64,000 nt of DNA from Methylobacter psychrophilus (lineage in GTDB: Bacteria; Pseudomonadota; Gammaproteobacteria; Methylococcales; Methylomonadaceae). The DNA is taken from assembly GCF_025583945.1 (NCBI RefSeq), contig NZ_JAOEGU010000001.1:62001-126000 (forward strand), in the 5' to 3' direction. Under the pieces are notes generated by a model that ran no database searches, was not told the DNA's origin, and saw nothing but the letters and a program-made list of their open reading frames with translations. Shown one piece after another: positions 36,824-47,800 of this stretch. The position numbers were made by a program, and so were the translations under genes. Position 1 is the first letter of the stretch, and each line of letters starts with the position of its first letter.

Positions 36824-38444
36824 GAATTTATCGCCCCTGGATGCCTGGTTAACAGGCGAAGATACCGGGCTTGATTTGGGCCAGCTATTTTGGGACCCTG
36901 GATTTGATGCCGAACGACGCGTTGTTATTGCCAAGCTGGGGCCTTATCACCAGTTGTTTGAGCGCCCACAAAACTTTATTCCCCGTTTTTTTCATCGTGT
37001 TTATTCCTTACCGATAGAAAACTGGGACTTGACTATAAAAACCAAGCTTTATGGCGGATTTTGCACGTTAACCACGGGGCTACAAATTCATTTTCAACCG
37101 ACGCTTAAATTTATAGAAAGAAACCTGGATGTATTGCCTGCCGTTAATCAAGAGATTAAATCCGGTTATGAAAGTGTGATCAAGGATATCGTCAATGCCG
37201 AACTAAATCTTCTTAAAGACGGCTTGTGGGTGCAAACAGGTTTGGCGGAAATGGAACGGCAAATTGAAAGTGTTATTAATGAAACCTTAATTTTAAAGCA
37301 TATCCAGTGTCGGACAATTTGTGAGTTGACCTCGGTTTTTGAAGAACTTACCGATAATGAAAAGCTTGATGGCCGCTTTACTCAGGAAGCTGTTTATCTT
37401 AATGTGATGCAAAAGAACTTTGAATTTCGTGAGAAACAAGCACAGGAATTATTTCGGCAGGAAGATGAGCTGGAATTATTGCGTTTAGAACATAAGCAAA
37501 AACAATTGGCAGCGATTAATCAGGAAGATGAAATCCAGCGACAAAAGCAAGCATTGGCAGCTGAAGCAATCAAGCGGCAATTGGAAGAACAGGAAGTGCA
37601 ACGTATTGAACAACATGCGATAGAAATGCGCTTGCAGGTCGAAAAAACCAATCATCAAATGCAGTTAAAAGAAATAGAGTTGGCGGCAGAAATTCAACAT
37701 CAAAAAGACCGGCAAATTCGTCAGCAAGAACTTGATCTGCAGAAACAGGCTCAGCAACTTGAACTGGAATTATTGCATGTAGAGTCAAAGAAAAAGCAAT
37801 TGGAAGCTATTAATCAGGAAGATGAAATTCAGCGACAAAAGCAAACATTGGCAGCTGAAGCAACCAAGCGACAATTGGAAGAGCAAGCTGCGCATCGTGT
37901 TGAACAACATGCGATAGAAATGCGCTTGCAGGTGGAAAAAACCAACCAGCAAATGGAGTTAAAAGAAATTGAATTGGCAGCGGAAATTCAATATCAAAAA
38001 GACCTGCAAATTCGTCAGCAAGAACTTGATCTGCAGAAACAGGCTCAGCAAATTGAGCATGCACGCGTATTGAAAGAACTGCAACGGGATGCTGAAACCC
38101 GGGAATATGAAAAAGAGCGCCTTCAATGGCTACAAGGGAAAGAGCAGGAACAGCGCTTAAAACAGCTGGAGCTGGATGCAGAGCTTAAGGAACAAGAAAT
38201 TCATCAGCTGGAACGGCAAAAAATACAGGAAAGATTGGAAGCGGTAAAAATAGAGCATGAAAATCGTCTGCATAAAATGCATTTGGATGCAGAAATTAAA
38301 GAAGTGGAGTTACGAGCCGAAGCGACCAAGAGTAAAGACGAGCATCTACGCCGGGAAATTGAATGGCTGGTGCTCGACAGGCAACGTGCAGAATTAACAC
38401 GATCAATAAAAGCAGCAAGCCAGAATGAAGATGGCAAGGGTTGA
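36816..38444 (+). CDS. Large coiled-coil protein with an internally duplicated 98-residue segment
   Basis: Residues 1-190 of this 542-residue protein are globular (LFWDPGFDAERRVVIAKLGP, LQIHFQPTLKFIERN). They have a distant SPFH/band-7-like feel in the stretch before the helices (AEMERQIESVINETL), which is inference only. From residue 190 the protein is an uninterrupted Gln/Glu/Lys/Leu coiled coil without signal or membrane segment. A 98-residue unit (QEDEIQRQKQ...LQVEKTN...LDLQKQAQQ) occurs twice. It overlaps the upstream membrane-protein gene. A scaffold bound to that membrane protein is plausible. Confidence 0.78.
   Translation: MNKNLSPLDAWLTGEDTGLDLGQLFWDPGFDAERRVVIAKLGPYHQLFERPQNFIPRFFHRVYSLPIENWDLTIKTKLYGGFCTLTTGLQIHFQPTLKFIERNLDVLPAVNQEIKSGYESVIKDIVNAELNLLKDGLWVQTGLAEMERQIESVINETLILKHIQCRTICELTSVFEELTDNEKLDGRFTQEAVYLNVMQKNFEFREKQAQELFRQEDELELLRLEHKQKQLAAINQEDEIQRQKQALAAEAIKRQLEEQEVQRIEQHAIEMRLQVEKTNHQMQLKEIELAAEIQHQKDRQIRQQELDLQKQAQQLELELLHVESKKKQLEAINQEDEIQRQKQTLAAEATKRQLEEQAAHRVEQHAIEMRLQVEKTNQQMELKEIELAAEIQYQKDLQIRQQELDLQKQAQQIEHARVLKELQRDAETREYEKERLQWLQGKEQEQRLKQLELDAELKEQEIHQLERQKIQERLEAVKIEHENRLHKMHLDAEIKEVELRAEATKSKDEHLRREIEWLVLDRQRAELTRSIKAASQNEDGKG
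37497..38050 (+). repeat. 294-bp direct repeat inside the coiled-coil gene
   Basis: CAGCGACAAAAGCAA begins at 37536 and its near copy at 37830, 294 bases apart. Flanking sequence is about 85-90 percent alike by eye over most of the unit, and the final repeat of the shared CAAGAACTTGATCTGCAGAA runs to about 38040. The duplication keeps frame. Confidence 0.8.
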
Positions 38445-38475
38445 ATAACTGTTGTAACGACTTGGAAGTGGAAAA

Positions 38476-38642
38476 ATGCCACAGATTCACGGATTAAATT
38501 CCAATGAATTCACCCCGCTGATGCCGGTCAGGATTTGTAACCCTGACCGGAACGTTTGAGGCTTTAATAGTTTTTAAAACGTGATTAATTCCAATGAATT
38601 TGTTTTCTACAGGAATTTTTATTACTTGTAAATCTGTGGCAT
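38476..38642. mobile_element. MITE-like 167-bp element with 12-bp perfect terminal inverted repeats
   Basis: ATGCCACAGATT at 38476-38487 is exactly inverted as AATCTGTGGCAT at 38631-38642. Inside are two direct copies of ATTAA(A)TTCCAATGAATT (38493 and 38584) and a perfect 9-bp hairpin CCGGTCAGG/CCTGACCGG at 38524-38550. It has no coding capacity. It lies between the coiled-coil gene and the convergent TonB receptor gene. Mobility is inferred from structure; a regulatory or terminator role is possible. Confidence 0.5.
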
Positions 38643-38682
38643 CTGCTTGATTTTTTTAGAAATAGTTATCAGCAGATGGTTT

Positions 38683-40887
38683 TTAGAAAGTCCATTTAAC
38701 CCCGCCTATCATTTGAAAGCCCTGCCCAGGTTGAATGCCGTTAATACGACTGGCTATATAGGTTTTGTTACCTAAATTGTAACCGTTCATATAGACCTTG
38801 ACGTTTTTGACCACCTGATAGTTGGCGGAAACATTAAAAGTGGTATAGCCGGGAATGACTCCTTCCCGACCGGTACGATCTTCTACCAAAGTATTTTCCT
38901 TATCACCAAACTGTTGGCTGACGCTTTGCAGGCCAAAGCGAATATCCAGACCCCATGGTGTTTCCATACCAATATTGGCGTTAATTAAATGTTCGGGCGC
39001 ATAAGGTAAACGATTGCCCTCGACAATGTGGGCATTGGGAACGTCACTGTCGAAATAGGCATCAATATAGGTATAAGCGGTGGTTAAATAATAGTTATAC
39101 GCGGTGCCGAACAACCGATCTGAATCCAGTCGTAGTCCTGATTCCATACCTTGATGGACGCTTTTTCCGGCATTGACCCACATATCATCATCAATCAAGG
39201 TTTCATTAACAATTTGGTTTTCTAAATTGATCCTAAAGTAAGTCAATTCAGTACTCAATCCCGGTGTTGGAGTGGTTCTTATACCGGCTTCATAGTTAAT
39301 GCTTAATTCGGGTTTTACCTGACCAAGTACATTAGTGGCAGGATTCATTACATCATCAATCCGCGCGGGAGCAAATCCCCGATGTACGCCAGTAAACAAG
39401 GTGACATTATTGATACCGTTATAGGTTACACCAACGCCGGGTAAAGCTTCCGTATGCACCGAGCTTTCCGATGCTCCATCGATATGATTAATATTGTCCT
39501 GATAATAATGTTCTACACGAATACCGGGAGTCAGTGTGAAGTCACCCAGGAAAAAACGGTTTTGACCATAGAATGATAAGGCCTCGGTATTTAACGAGTT
39601 ATTTTGATGGCGGTTACGACCATTATTGTTATCTCCGGTACCTTGGGTTTTATCGGTAGGTCCGGCATTACCAACATAGCGTTCTCTATCGGCCCATTCA
39701 AAATGCCCACGAATACCCGTGGTAGTTTCATTTTTAACACCAAATAAATGATGCATAAAGACCAGTTTCGGCTCAATGCCAAAGACATTATAAGTTCTGG
39801 GTCGCTGCTCATTGCCGCAGGTGCTTGCCTGACTAAAATCGGCTTCACCGCTGACCGAGCAGTTATTTAATGCAGAAGAGTCGTTAGCCTGACGAATCGA
39901 TTCACGGAACATATGATTGCCATAAATGTTGGTGCTGAAATGAATGGTATCGGACATGTCAAATTCATACAGCGCCTGGCCTGCATAACGTTGCACCTGG
40001 AATTGGTCGTTGCGTAATAAATTGGTACGGGGATTTTTGCGATACATTTCACTGGTTAATCCGGATTCACCTACCCGGGCATCTTCATGGGTTAATGTTC
40101 CTTTCAACATTAACCGGTGTCGGTCATTAAACTTAATCAAACTTTTTAGCGCCAAATCATCGACGGTTTGATGCTGTCCGCTACGATTTCCATCGGCTTC
40201 CTGACGAATGTAATCAAGAGACAAACCGACATTATCAACCGTACCACCTAATCTCAGTTGCGTGTCGTAATAACCGTTATTGCCGCCTGCAGCGGAAACC
40301 GAACCACCAAACTCCTTGGGTATTTCGGCACTGACGAAGTTAACAACGCCACCAATCGTTTGCGGCCCATACATGATTTGTCCTGAGCTTTTCAATACTT
40401 CGATGTGGTCAATACGGTTATTGGTTGGAATATAGTGATTGCTGGGATCGCCATAAGGCGCTAATTGTATCGGTACGCCGTCTTCCAATAATTGTGTGCG
40501 TGAAGAGCGTCTGGGATCCAAGCCCCGAATACCCATATTAAAACGCCGACCCAATACATCTTCGTCGACAATATAGATGCCCGGTTCGGTACGTAATGCA
40601 TCTTTGGTCGATAAAGGGCCTTGACGATCAAGAGTGGTTTTATCAATAACAAAGGCAGCGGCAGGAATATCTTTTAATTGGGCTGGTGCCTGTCCGATAA
40701 TTTCAAAGCTGGGTAATTCTAAAACAGGAGGGCTGTTGTCAATTGGGGCGGCTGTAGCGAGAGGGATATTTATTACCGTCATAATAGTCACGGTCATTAT
40801 AGCGGGGCGAAACCAGGAAGGAGGCTTGTCTGAATCAATGGAAACAGGTCTGCCTTCAACAGATTTGGCTTTAGGGAATGGGGGCAT
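38683..40887 (-). CDS. TonB-dependent outer-membrane receptor (FecA/iron-type)
   Basis: This 734-residue protein has a long N-terminal leader ending in TMTVINIPLATAAP-like signal sequence. The plug domain follows (LRTEPGIYIVDEDVLGRR, IRGLDPRRSSRTQLLEDGVP, YGPQTIGGVVNFVSAEIP). The rest is a beta-barrel ending in Phe (GGVKWTF). Late segments YEAGIRTTPTPGLSTELTYF and NVSANYQVVKNVKVYMNGYN are typical barrel strands. It imports iron chelates or similar ligands with energy from TonB-ExbBD, none of which is nearby. The real start may be internal, since residues 1-30 are hydrophilic and precede the signal. Confidence 0.88.
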   Translation of the reverse strand: MPPFPKAKSVEGRPVSIDSDKPPSWFRPAIMTVTIMTVINIPLATAAPIDNSPPVLELPSFEIIGQAPAQLKDIPAAAFVIDKTTLDRQGPLSTKDALRTEPGIYIVDEDVLGRRFNMGIRGLDPRRSSRTQLLEDGVPIQLAPYGDPSNHYIPTNNRIDHIEVLKSSGQIMYGPQTIGGVVNFVSAEIPKEFGGSVSAAGGNNGYYDTQLRLGGTVDNVGLSLDYIRQEADGNRSGQHQTVDDLALKSLIKFNDRHRLMLKGTLTHEDARVGESGLTSEMYRKNPRTNLLRNDQFQVQRYAGQALYEFDMSDTIHFSTNIYGNHMFRESIRQANDSSALNNCSVSGEADFSQASTCGNEQRPRTYNVFGIEPKLVFMHHLFGVKNETTTGIRGHFEWADRERYVGNAGPTDKTQGTGDNNNGRNRHQNNSLNTEALSFYGQNRFFLGDFTLTPGIRVEHYYQDNINHIDGASESSVHTEALPGVGVTYNGINNVTLFTGVHRGFAPARIDDVMNPATNVLGQVKPELSINYEAGIRTTPTPGLSTELTYFRINLENQIVNETLIDDDMWVNAGKSVHQGMESGLRLDSDRLFGTAYNYYLTTAYTYIDAYFDSDVPNAHIVEGNRLPYAPEHLINANIGMETPWGLDIRFGLQSVSQQFGDKENTLVEDRTGREGVIPGYTTFNVSANYQVVKNVKVYMNGYNLGNKTYIASRINGIQPGQGFQMIGGVKWTF

Positions 40888-41392
40888 TATTTTGCTAACC
40901 TTAAAAATAGCTTAAAAACATCAAGAACTATTTTAGGTGTAGGGGGGTAAAGGCTCCTATAGGAAAAATTCCCTAATGTTTGATAATGGCGTTTTAGGTG
41001 AAAAATACAGACGCATTAACATGGATAAAAATACCCAGTGATCAAGCTCGCTTTGCCATTATTGTAAGAAATTTGTGGTATTTTTCGAAGAAAAGCAAGC
41101 GCATGCTTTTAATGTAACAGGTAATTTCCTGATTTCAATTGGATGATCAAAGAAAGCAATCAATCAAGTCATCCATACAAGCAACAAACATATCCTTGAT
41201 ACCGGGATTCTTATGCCTGGTCAGCACAGAAAGACAAAACTTGGCGCCTTCATTTTCGGATAATTAAGGTTACACAAAATTATTCTATTTTATATTTTTT
41301 GCGCCTGTATTATTTTTTTTAAAATAGAAATAAAAATAATAAAAGTTTTGTTATTTCTATTTTCTTGTTAGCATTTAGAAAATTGGCATAAG
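40888..41392. other. 505-base AT-rich intergenic region with a perfect inverted repeat
   Basis: This separates the receptor gene from the duplicated unit. I see no gene and no confident Fur box. At 41321-41363 AAAATAGAAATAA is exactly inverted as TTATTTCTATTTT around a 17-base spacer, in a very AT-rich tract (41278-41372). Confidence 0.5.
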
Positions 41393-41760
41393 CATACTGC
41401 TGTTTAGCAACAATAGTAAATAGTATTCTTCCGGTAGAATTAACAAATTGATGATAACCAAGCCAAGCCTGCAAAGGAGCCTTACCAAGACCTGCTGTAA
41501 CCAAGATAAGAGCAACGTCGGGACGGCTACATTACCACCAAACCTACCGTTAAGCGTCCGGGTATCGGATGCTTAACGCAGTTGGCTCAACGCAGTGACG
41601 CACCGATCAAATATCAACGGGTTTACTATCTGATCCTTTACGAGGCTCTAACCCAACGCTTACAAAAAGCCCTGAGATCCCCTGATGAGAACCGCATTTT
41701 TACCGCAATACTTCAGAGGGCAGTTTTTTTGATACTGGTTAACGGCTTGCAAGCCACTAC
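41393..41760 (+). pseudogene. Decayed copy of the TIGR03032-like/GNAT gene
   Basis: Three blocks match the intact locus 11-12 kb downstream. Block 41393-41505 resembles the leader at 52545-52660 (GTTTAG, AATAGTAAATAGT, CCTTGCCAAGAC-type words). Block 41521-41680 resembles 53802-53975 plus 54178-54215 (ACCACCAAACCTACCGT, AAGCGTCCGGGTATCGG, AAATATCAACGGGTTTAC). Block 41720-41862 resembles 54236-54388. Most of the coding region is deleted and the frame is broken, so this is a remnant. The GNAT C-terminus is joined by a deletion between TTAACC-like words. Confidence 0.8.
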
Positions 41761-41862
41761 TCATTTACAAATAATTAATTAATAAGCGCACGGGCATCAC
41801 TTTCAAATAACGAAAGGCTGGCCGGCTTTAACTCATACATCGCCCTATCGAGCAATAACCTT

Positions 41863-44800
41863 ATGTCAATCGTACCTTACCAAATCATTATTACCCAAAC
41901 CTCTGACAATACCGCAGTTAGCGAAGGCGGTGCGACCTATACCTATACCTTGGTACTGACATACGCACCCACAGCCGATGTTGTTATTACCTTGGGTAAC
42001 ACCAACAAACAAGTAAACACTGATTTCACTACCTTAACCTTTACGACAGACAACTGGAACGTCGCGCAAACGGTGACGGTGACGGCAGTTAATGACACCG
42101 TTGGAGAAGGCATGCACCATGGTGTTATTCAACACACCGTGACCAGTACTGACGGCAATTATAGTGGCATGGTTATTGATAATGTCATCGTGGTGATCAC
42201 TGATAATGACCTGCCGGTAGGGAACCCTGTTTTTGATGGCCCAACCAGCAATTCATTGAGTTTGATCTATGTCGGTGGCAAAACTGTGCCCATTTTTGTT
42301 GATATTGATCGCGACGGCGATCTGGATGCCTTTATTGGCAATGAGAATGGTAACACCCTGTTTTATAAAAACACCGGCACGGCCAGCCTTGCCGCTTTTG
42401 CTGCGCCAATAACTAATGAGTTTGGCTTGACCGATGTCGGTAGTTTTGCCGCGCCCAGCTTGGTTGATATTGATGGCGATGGTGATCTGGATGCCTTTAT
42501 TGGTAGTAGCGATGGTAACACCCGGTTTTATCAAAACAATGGCACGGCCAGCTTTGCCGCTTTTGCTGCGCCAATCAGCAATGCCTTTGGTTTGACCAAT
42601 GTCGGTATTTATGCAATGCCCAGTTTAGTTGATATTGATGGCGACGGCGATCTGGATGCCTTTATTGGCAACGGTGCCGGCAATACCTTGTTTTATGAAA
42701 ACACCGGCACTACTACTAGTGCGTTTTTTACTGCGCCAATAACTGATGCCTTTGGCTTGGCTGATGTCGGTATTAATGCCGCGCCCAGTTTTGTTGATAT
42801 TGATGGCGACGGTGATCTGGATGCCTTTATTGGCAACTCGACTGGCACCTTGTTTTATCGAAACACCGGCACGGCCAGTCTTCCTGTTTTTACTGTACCA
42901 ATGACTAATGCCTTTGGCTTGAACAATGTCGGTAGTTTTGTCGCGCCCACTTTTGTTGATATTGATGGCGACGGTGATCTGGATGCCTTTATTGGCAACA
43001 ATCCAGGTAATACTCTGTTGTTTATTAATAACGCAGCGCCGACCTTAACTGCCTTCACCTCAACGCTGGCCACCGGTAATGAAGATAGCGCCATCACCAT
43101 CACTTTTGCTAATCTTGTCACCCAAGGTGATGAGGCTGACAGTGACGGCACTGTCACGGCTTTTGCCGTTCAAGCCATTACTTCAGGTACCTTAAAAATT
43201 GGTGTCGATGCCCAAACCGCGACTGCCTGGAATACCGCGACTAACTATACGATTGATGCCACGCACCTTGCTTACTGGACACCGGCAGCCGATGCCAACG
43301 GCACCCTGAATGCGTTTACCGTAAAGGCCGTTGATAATCTGGGTGCAGAATCGGCTACCGCCATTCAGACAACCGTCGACGTAACGCCAGTCAACGATGT
43401 ACCGACCTTAACCGCTTTCACCTCAACGCTGGCCACCGGTACTGAAGATACCTCGATCACCATTACTGTTGCTGATCTAGTCGCTCAAGGAGATCAAGCT
43501 GACAGTGACGGCACCGTAACGGCTTTTGTTGTTAATGCTATTACTACAGGTAGCTTAAGAATTGGTGCAGATGCAGCAAGCGCGACCGCCTGGGATGTTT
43601 CAACTAACGCTATTGTTGATGCTACGCATCTTGCTTACTGGATACCGGGAGCCAATGCTAACGGTACCCTGAATGCGTTTACCGTTACGGCATTAGACAA
43701 TCAAGGTGCAAAATCTGTTACCGCCATTCAGACAACCGTCGACGTAACGGCGATACCGGATGTTACTTTGACTACCGACTTGCAACCCAGTGAAGGCGGC
43801 GTAGCAGGGACTTTTACCATCACCCTGGACAGCGCTGCACCGGCGGGTGGTTTGGTGGTTAATTACCGCCTGTCAGGTAGTGCAACTGCGCTTACCGATT
43901 ATTCGGTCACCGCAGGTACCAATGTTACCGGGATAGCGGCTGGCAGTTTTACGATTGCCGAGGGGCAAACTACCGCCACGTTATTGGTTAATGCGCTAAG
44001 TGATGCAGTTATAGATCCATCAGAAACCGTTACGCTGGCTATAAGCACCGGTACTGGTTATCAGTTTATTGGTAATGCCACTCGGTTCGAGACTCCAGTC
44101 TCTTATGGAACCGACTCCGGTCCTTATTTAGTTAGCGTGGGTGATTTTAATGGTGATGGCTTTGCTGATTTGGCTGTCGCCAATGTCTCCAGTAATACGG
44201 TGTCGGTGCTATTGGGTAATGGTGATGGTAGCTTTGCTGATAAAGTCGATTATGCTACCGGCACAAATCCTTTTTCAGTTAGCGTCGGTGATGTTAACGG
44301 TGATGGCAAGCTTGATATGGCCCTCGCCAATGCTAACAGTAATAACGTGTCGGTGCTATTAGGTAACGGTTATGGTAGCTTTGCCACTAAAGTCGATTAT
44401 GCCACCGGCGTATACCCTGAAGCAGTTAGCATCGGTGATTTTAATGGGGATGGCTTAGCTGATTTGGCTATTGCCAATTATAGCGATAGCACTATGTCGG
44501 TGCTGTTGCGTAATGCGGCTAATACCGGTTTTTATTCTAAAGTCGATTATGGCACCGGAGTAGCCCCTCAATCAGTTAGCATCGGTGATTTTAATGGTGA
44601 TGGCTATGCTGATTTGGCTATCGCCAACACTAACAGTAACAACGTGTCGGTGCTATTGGGCAATGGTGATGGTAGCTTTGCTGATAAAGTCGATTATGCT
44701 ACCGGCATATTCCCTATCTCAGTTAGTATCGGTGATTTTAATAACGATGGCTATGCTGATTTGGCCGTTACCAATTATAGCGATGGCACCGTATCTGTGC

Positions 44801-47800
44801 TGTTGCGTAATACGGATAATAGCGGCTTTGACGCTAAAGTCGATTATGAAACTGGCGAATATCCTGGTTCAGTTAGCATCGGTGATTTTAATGGTGATGG
44901 CAAGCTTGATATGGTCGTCGCCAATCGTGGCCCTGACAACACTGTGTCGGTGTTTTTGAATAATGGGAATGGTAGCTTTGCTCGTAAAGTGGATGTTGCC
45001 ACCGGCGCATACTCTGTTTCAGTTAGTGTAGGTGATTTTAATGGCGATGGCACGCCTGATTTAGCCATTGCCAATAATAATGCCAACACCGTGTCGGTGC
45101 TGCTGGCTTCCAACCTGTTAACCGCTAGTTTAACCATTAACGATGCGCCGACCTTAACTGCCTTCACCTCAACGCTGGTCACCGGTAATGAAGATACTGC
45201 CATTACTATTACTTTGGCTCAGCTTACCGCCCAAGATAATGCAGCTGACAGTGACGGTACTGTCACGGCTTTTGCCGTTCAAGCCATCACTTCAGGTACT
45301 TTAAAAATTGGTACCTCAGAGTTAAACGCGGCTGACTGGAATGCCAACAATAACTATATTATTGATGCCTCGCAGTTTGCTTACTGGACACCGAATACCA
45401 ATGCCAACGGCACCCTGAATGCATTTACCGTAAAGGCTGTTGATAATATGGGTTTACAATCGACTACCGCCATTCAGGCAACCGTCGACGTAACGCCCGT
45501 CAACGATGTACCGACCTTAATTGACTTCACCTCAACGCTGGTCACCGGTAATGAAGATACTGCTATTACTATTACTTTGGCTGAGCTTACCGCCCAAGAT
45601 AATGCAGCTGACAGTGACGGTACTGTCACGGCTTTTGCCGTTCAAGCCATCACTTCCGGTACTTTAAAAATTGGTGTCGATGCACAAACCGCGATCGTCT
45701 GGAATGCTGAGACTAACTATACGATTGATGCTACGCACCTTGCTTATTGGACACCGGACGCCAATGCCAACGGTATCTTGAATGCGTTTACCGTAAAGGC
45801 TGTTGATAATCTGGGTGCAGAATCTGCAATACCAGTACAAGCGACCATTGCCGTGACTCCGGTAACGGATGTTACTTTGACTGCCGGCTTGCAACTCAAT
45901 GAAGGTGGTACAGCAGGGACTTTTACCATCACTCTGGACAGCGCTGCACCGGCGGGTGGTTTGGTAGTTAATTACCATCTGTCAGGTGGCGCAACTACAC
46001 TTACTGATTACTCAGTCACCGCAGGTACTAATGTTGACGTGCTAGCGGATGGTAGTTTTATGATTACCGAGGGGCAAATTACCGCCACGTTATTGGTTAA
46101 TGCGCTAAGTGATGCAGTTATCGACCCATTAGAAATCGTTACGTTAAACATCAGCGCCGGTACTGGTTATCAGTTTGTTGGTAATGTTACTACGTTCACG
46201 CCTACAGTCGATTATGGCACAGGCTTAATGCCTATTTCGGTTAGCGCTGGTGATTTTAACGGCGATGGCTTAGCTGATTTGGCTGTTGCCAACCTTGGCA
46301 GTAGCACCGTTTCAGTGTTGTTACGCAATACAGCTAATACCGGTTTTGACCCTAAAGTGGATTTTGCCACTGGCATAACCCCTTTCTCTGTTAGCGTAGG
46401 TGATTTTAATGGCGATGGCAAAGTTGATTTGGCCGTTGCCAATAGTAGCAGTAACAGCGTGTCGGTGTTGTTGCGTAAGGCGGATAATAGCGGTTTTGAT
46501 GCTAAAGTCGATTATACCACCGGCTCAACCCCTCAATCAGTTAGCATCGGTGATTTTAATGGCGATGGTAAAGTTGATTTAGCTGTTGCCAATAAAAACA
46601 GTAATACCGTGTCGGTATTGTTGCGCAATACAGCTAATACCGGTTTTGACCCTAAAGTGGATTTTGCCACCGGCATAACCCCTTTCTCTGTTAGCGTAGG
46701 TGATTTTAATGGCGATGGCAAAGTTGATTTAGCCGTTGCCAATACTGACAATGACACCGTGTCGGTGTTGTTGAATAATGGGGATGGCAGTTTTGCCGCT
46801 AAAGTCGATTTATCCACTGGCTCGCGTCCTCAATCAGTTAGCATCGGTGATTTTAATGGCGATGGCTTTGCTGATTTGGCCGTCACTAACAGTAACAGTA
46901 ACAGCGTGTCGGTGTTGTTGCGTAAGGCGGATAATAGCGGTTTTGATGCTAAAGTGGATTATGGTACCGGCATAACCCCTAGCTCAGTTAGCATCGGTGA
47001 TTTTAATGGCGATGGCTTTACTGATTTGGCCGTCACTAACAGTAACAGTAACAATGTGTCGGTGTTGTTGGGTAACGGTAATGGCAGTTTTGATGCTAAA
47101 GTCGATTATGCTAACAGTTCCGCCTCTTATTCGGCTGGCACCGGTGATTTTAACGGCGATGGTAAACTTGATTTAGCCGTTGCCAATTCAGGCAGCGGCA
47201 GCGTGTCAGTGCTGTTAGCTTCCAATCTGTTAACTGCCAGTTTAACCATTAACGATGCGCCGACCTTAACTGACTTCACCTCAACGCTGGCCACCGGTAA
47301 TGAAGATACTGCCATTACTATTACTTTGGCTGAGCTTACCGCCAAAGGTAATGAATATGACAGTGACGGTACTGTCACGGCTTTTGCCGTTCAAGCCATT
47401 ACTTCAGGTACCTTAAAAATTGGTACCTCAGAGTTAAACGCGGCTAACTGGAATGCCAACAATAACTATATTATTGATGCCTCGCAGTTTGCTTACTGGA
47501 CACCGGACGTCAATGCCAACGGTATCCTGAATGCGTTTACCGTAAAGGCCGTTGATAATCTGGGTTTACAATCATCTACCGCCATACAGGCAACTGTAAA
47601 CGTAGTTAACCTGAATAACAATGCGCCGGTATTTACCTCAAGCGCAATCGGTTCCGTCAACGAAAACGCGCTAATCGATACCGTCATTTACACGGCTGTA
47701 ACGACCGATGCGGACAACCTGTTGCCGGTTACCTACAGCCTGGGTGGCGACGATCAAGACTTGCTGGCTATTAATGCGGAAACGGGCGCAGTGACGCTGA

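Noticed and set aside
41582-41782. 66-codon frame as a real gene
   Set aside because: It is a deletion-joined remnant of the TIGR03032/GNAT gene and is broken relative to the intact copy.
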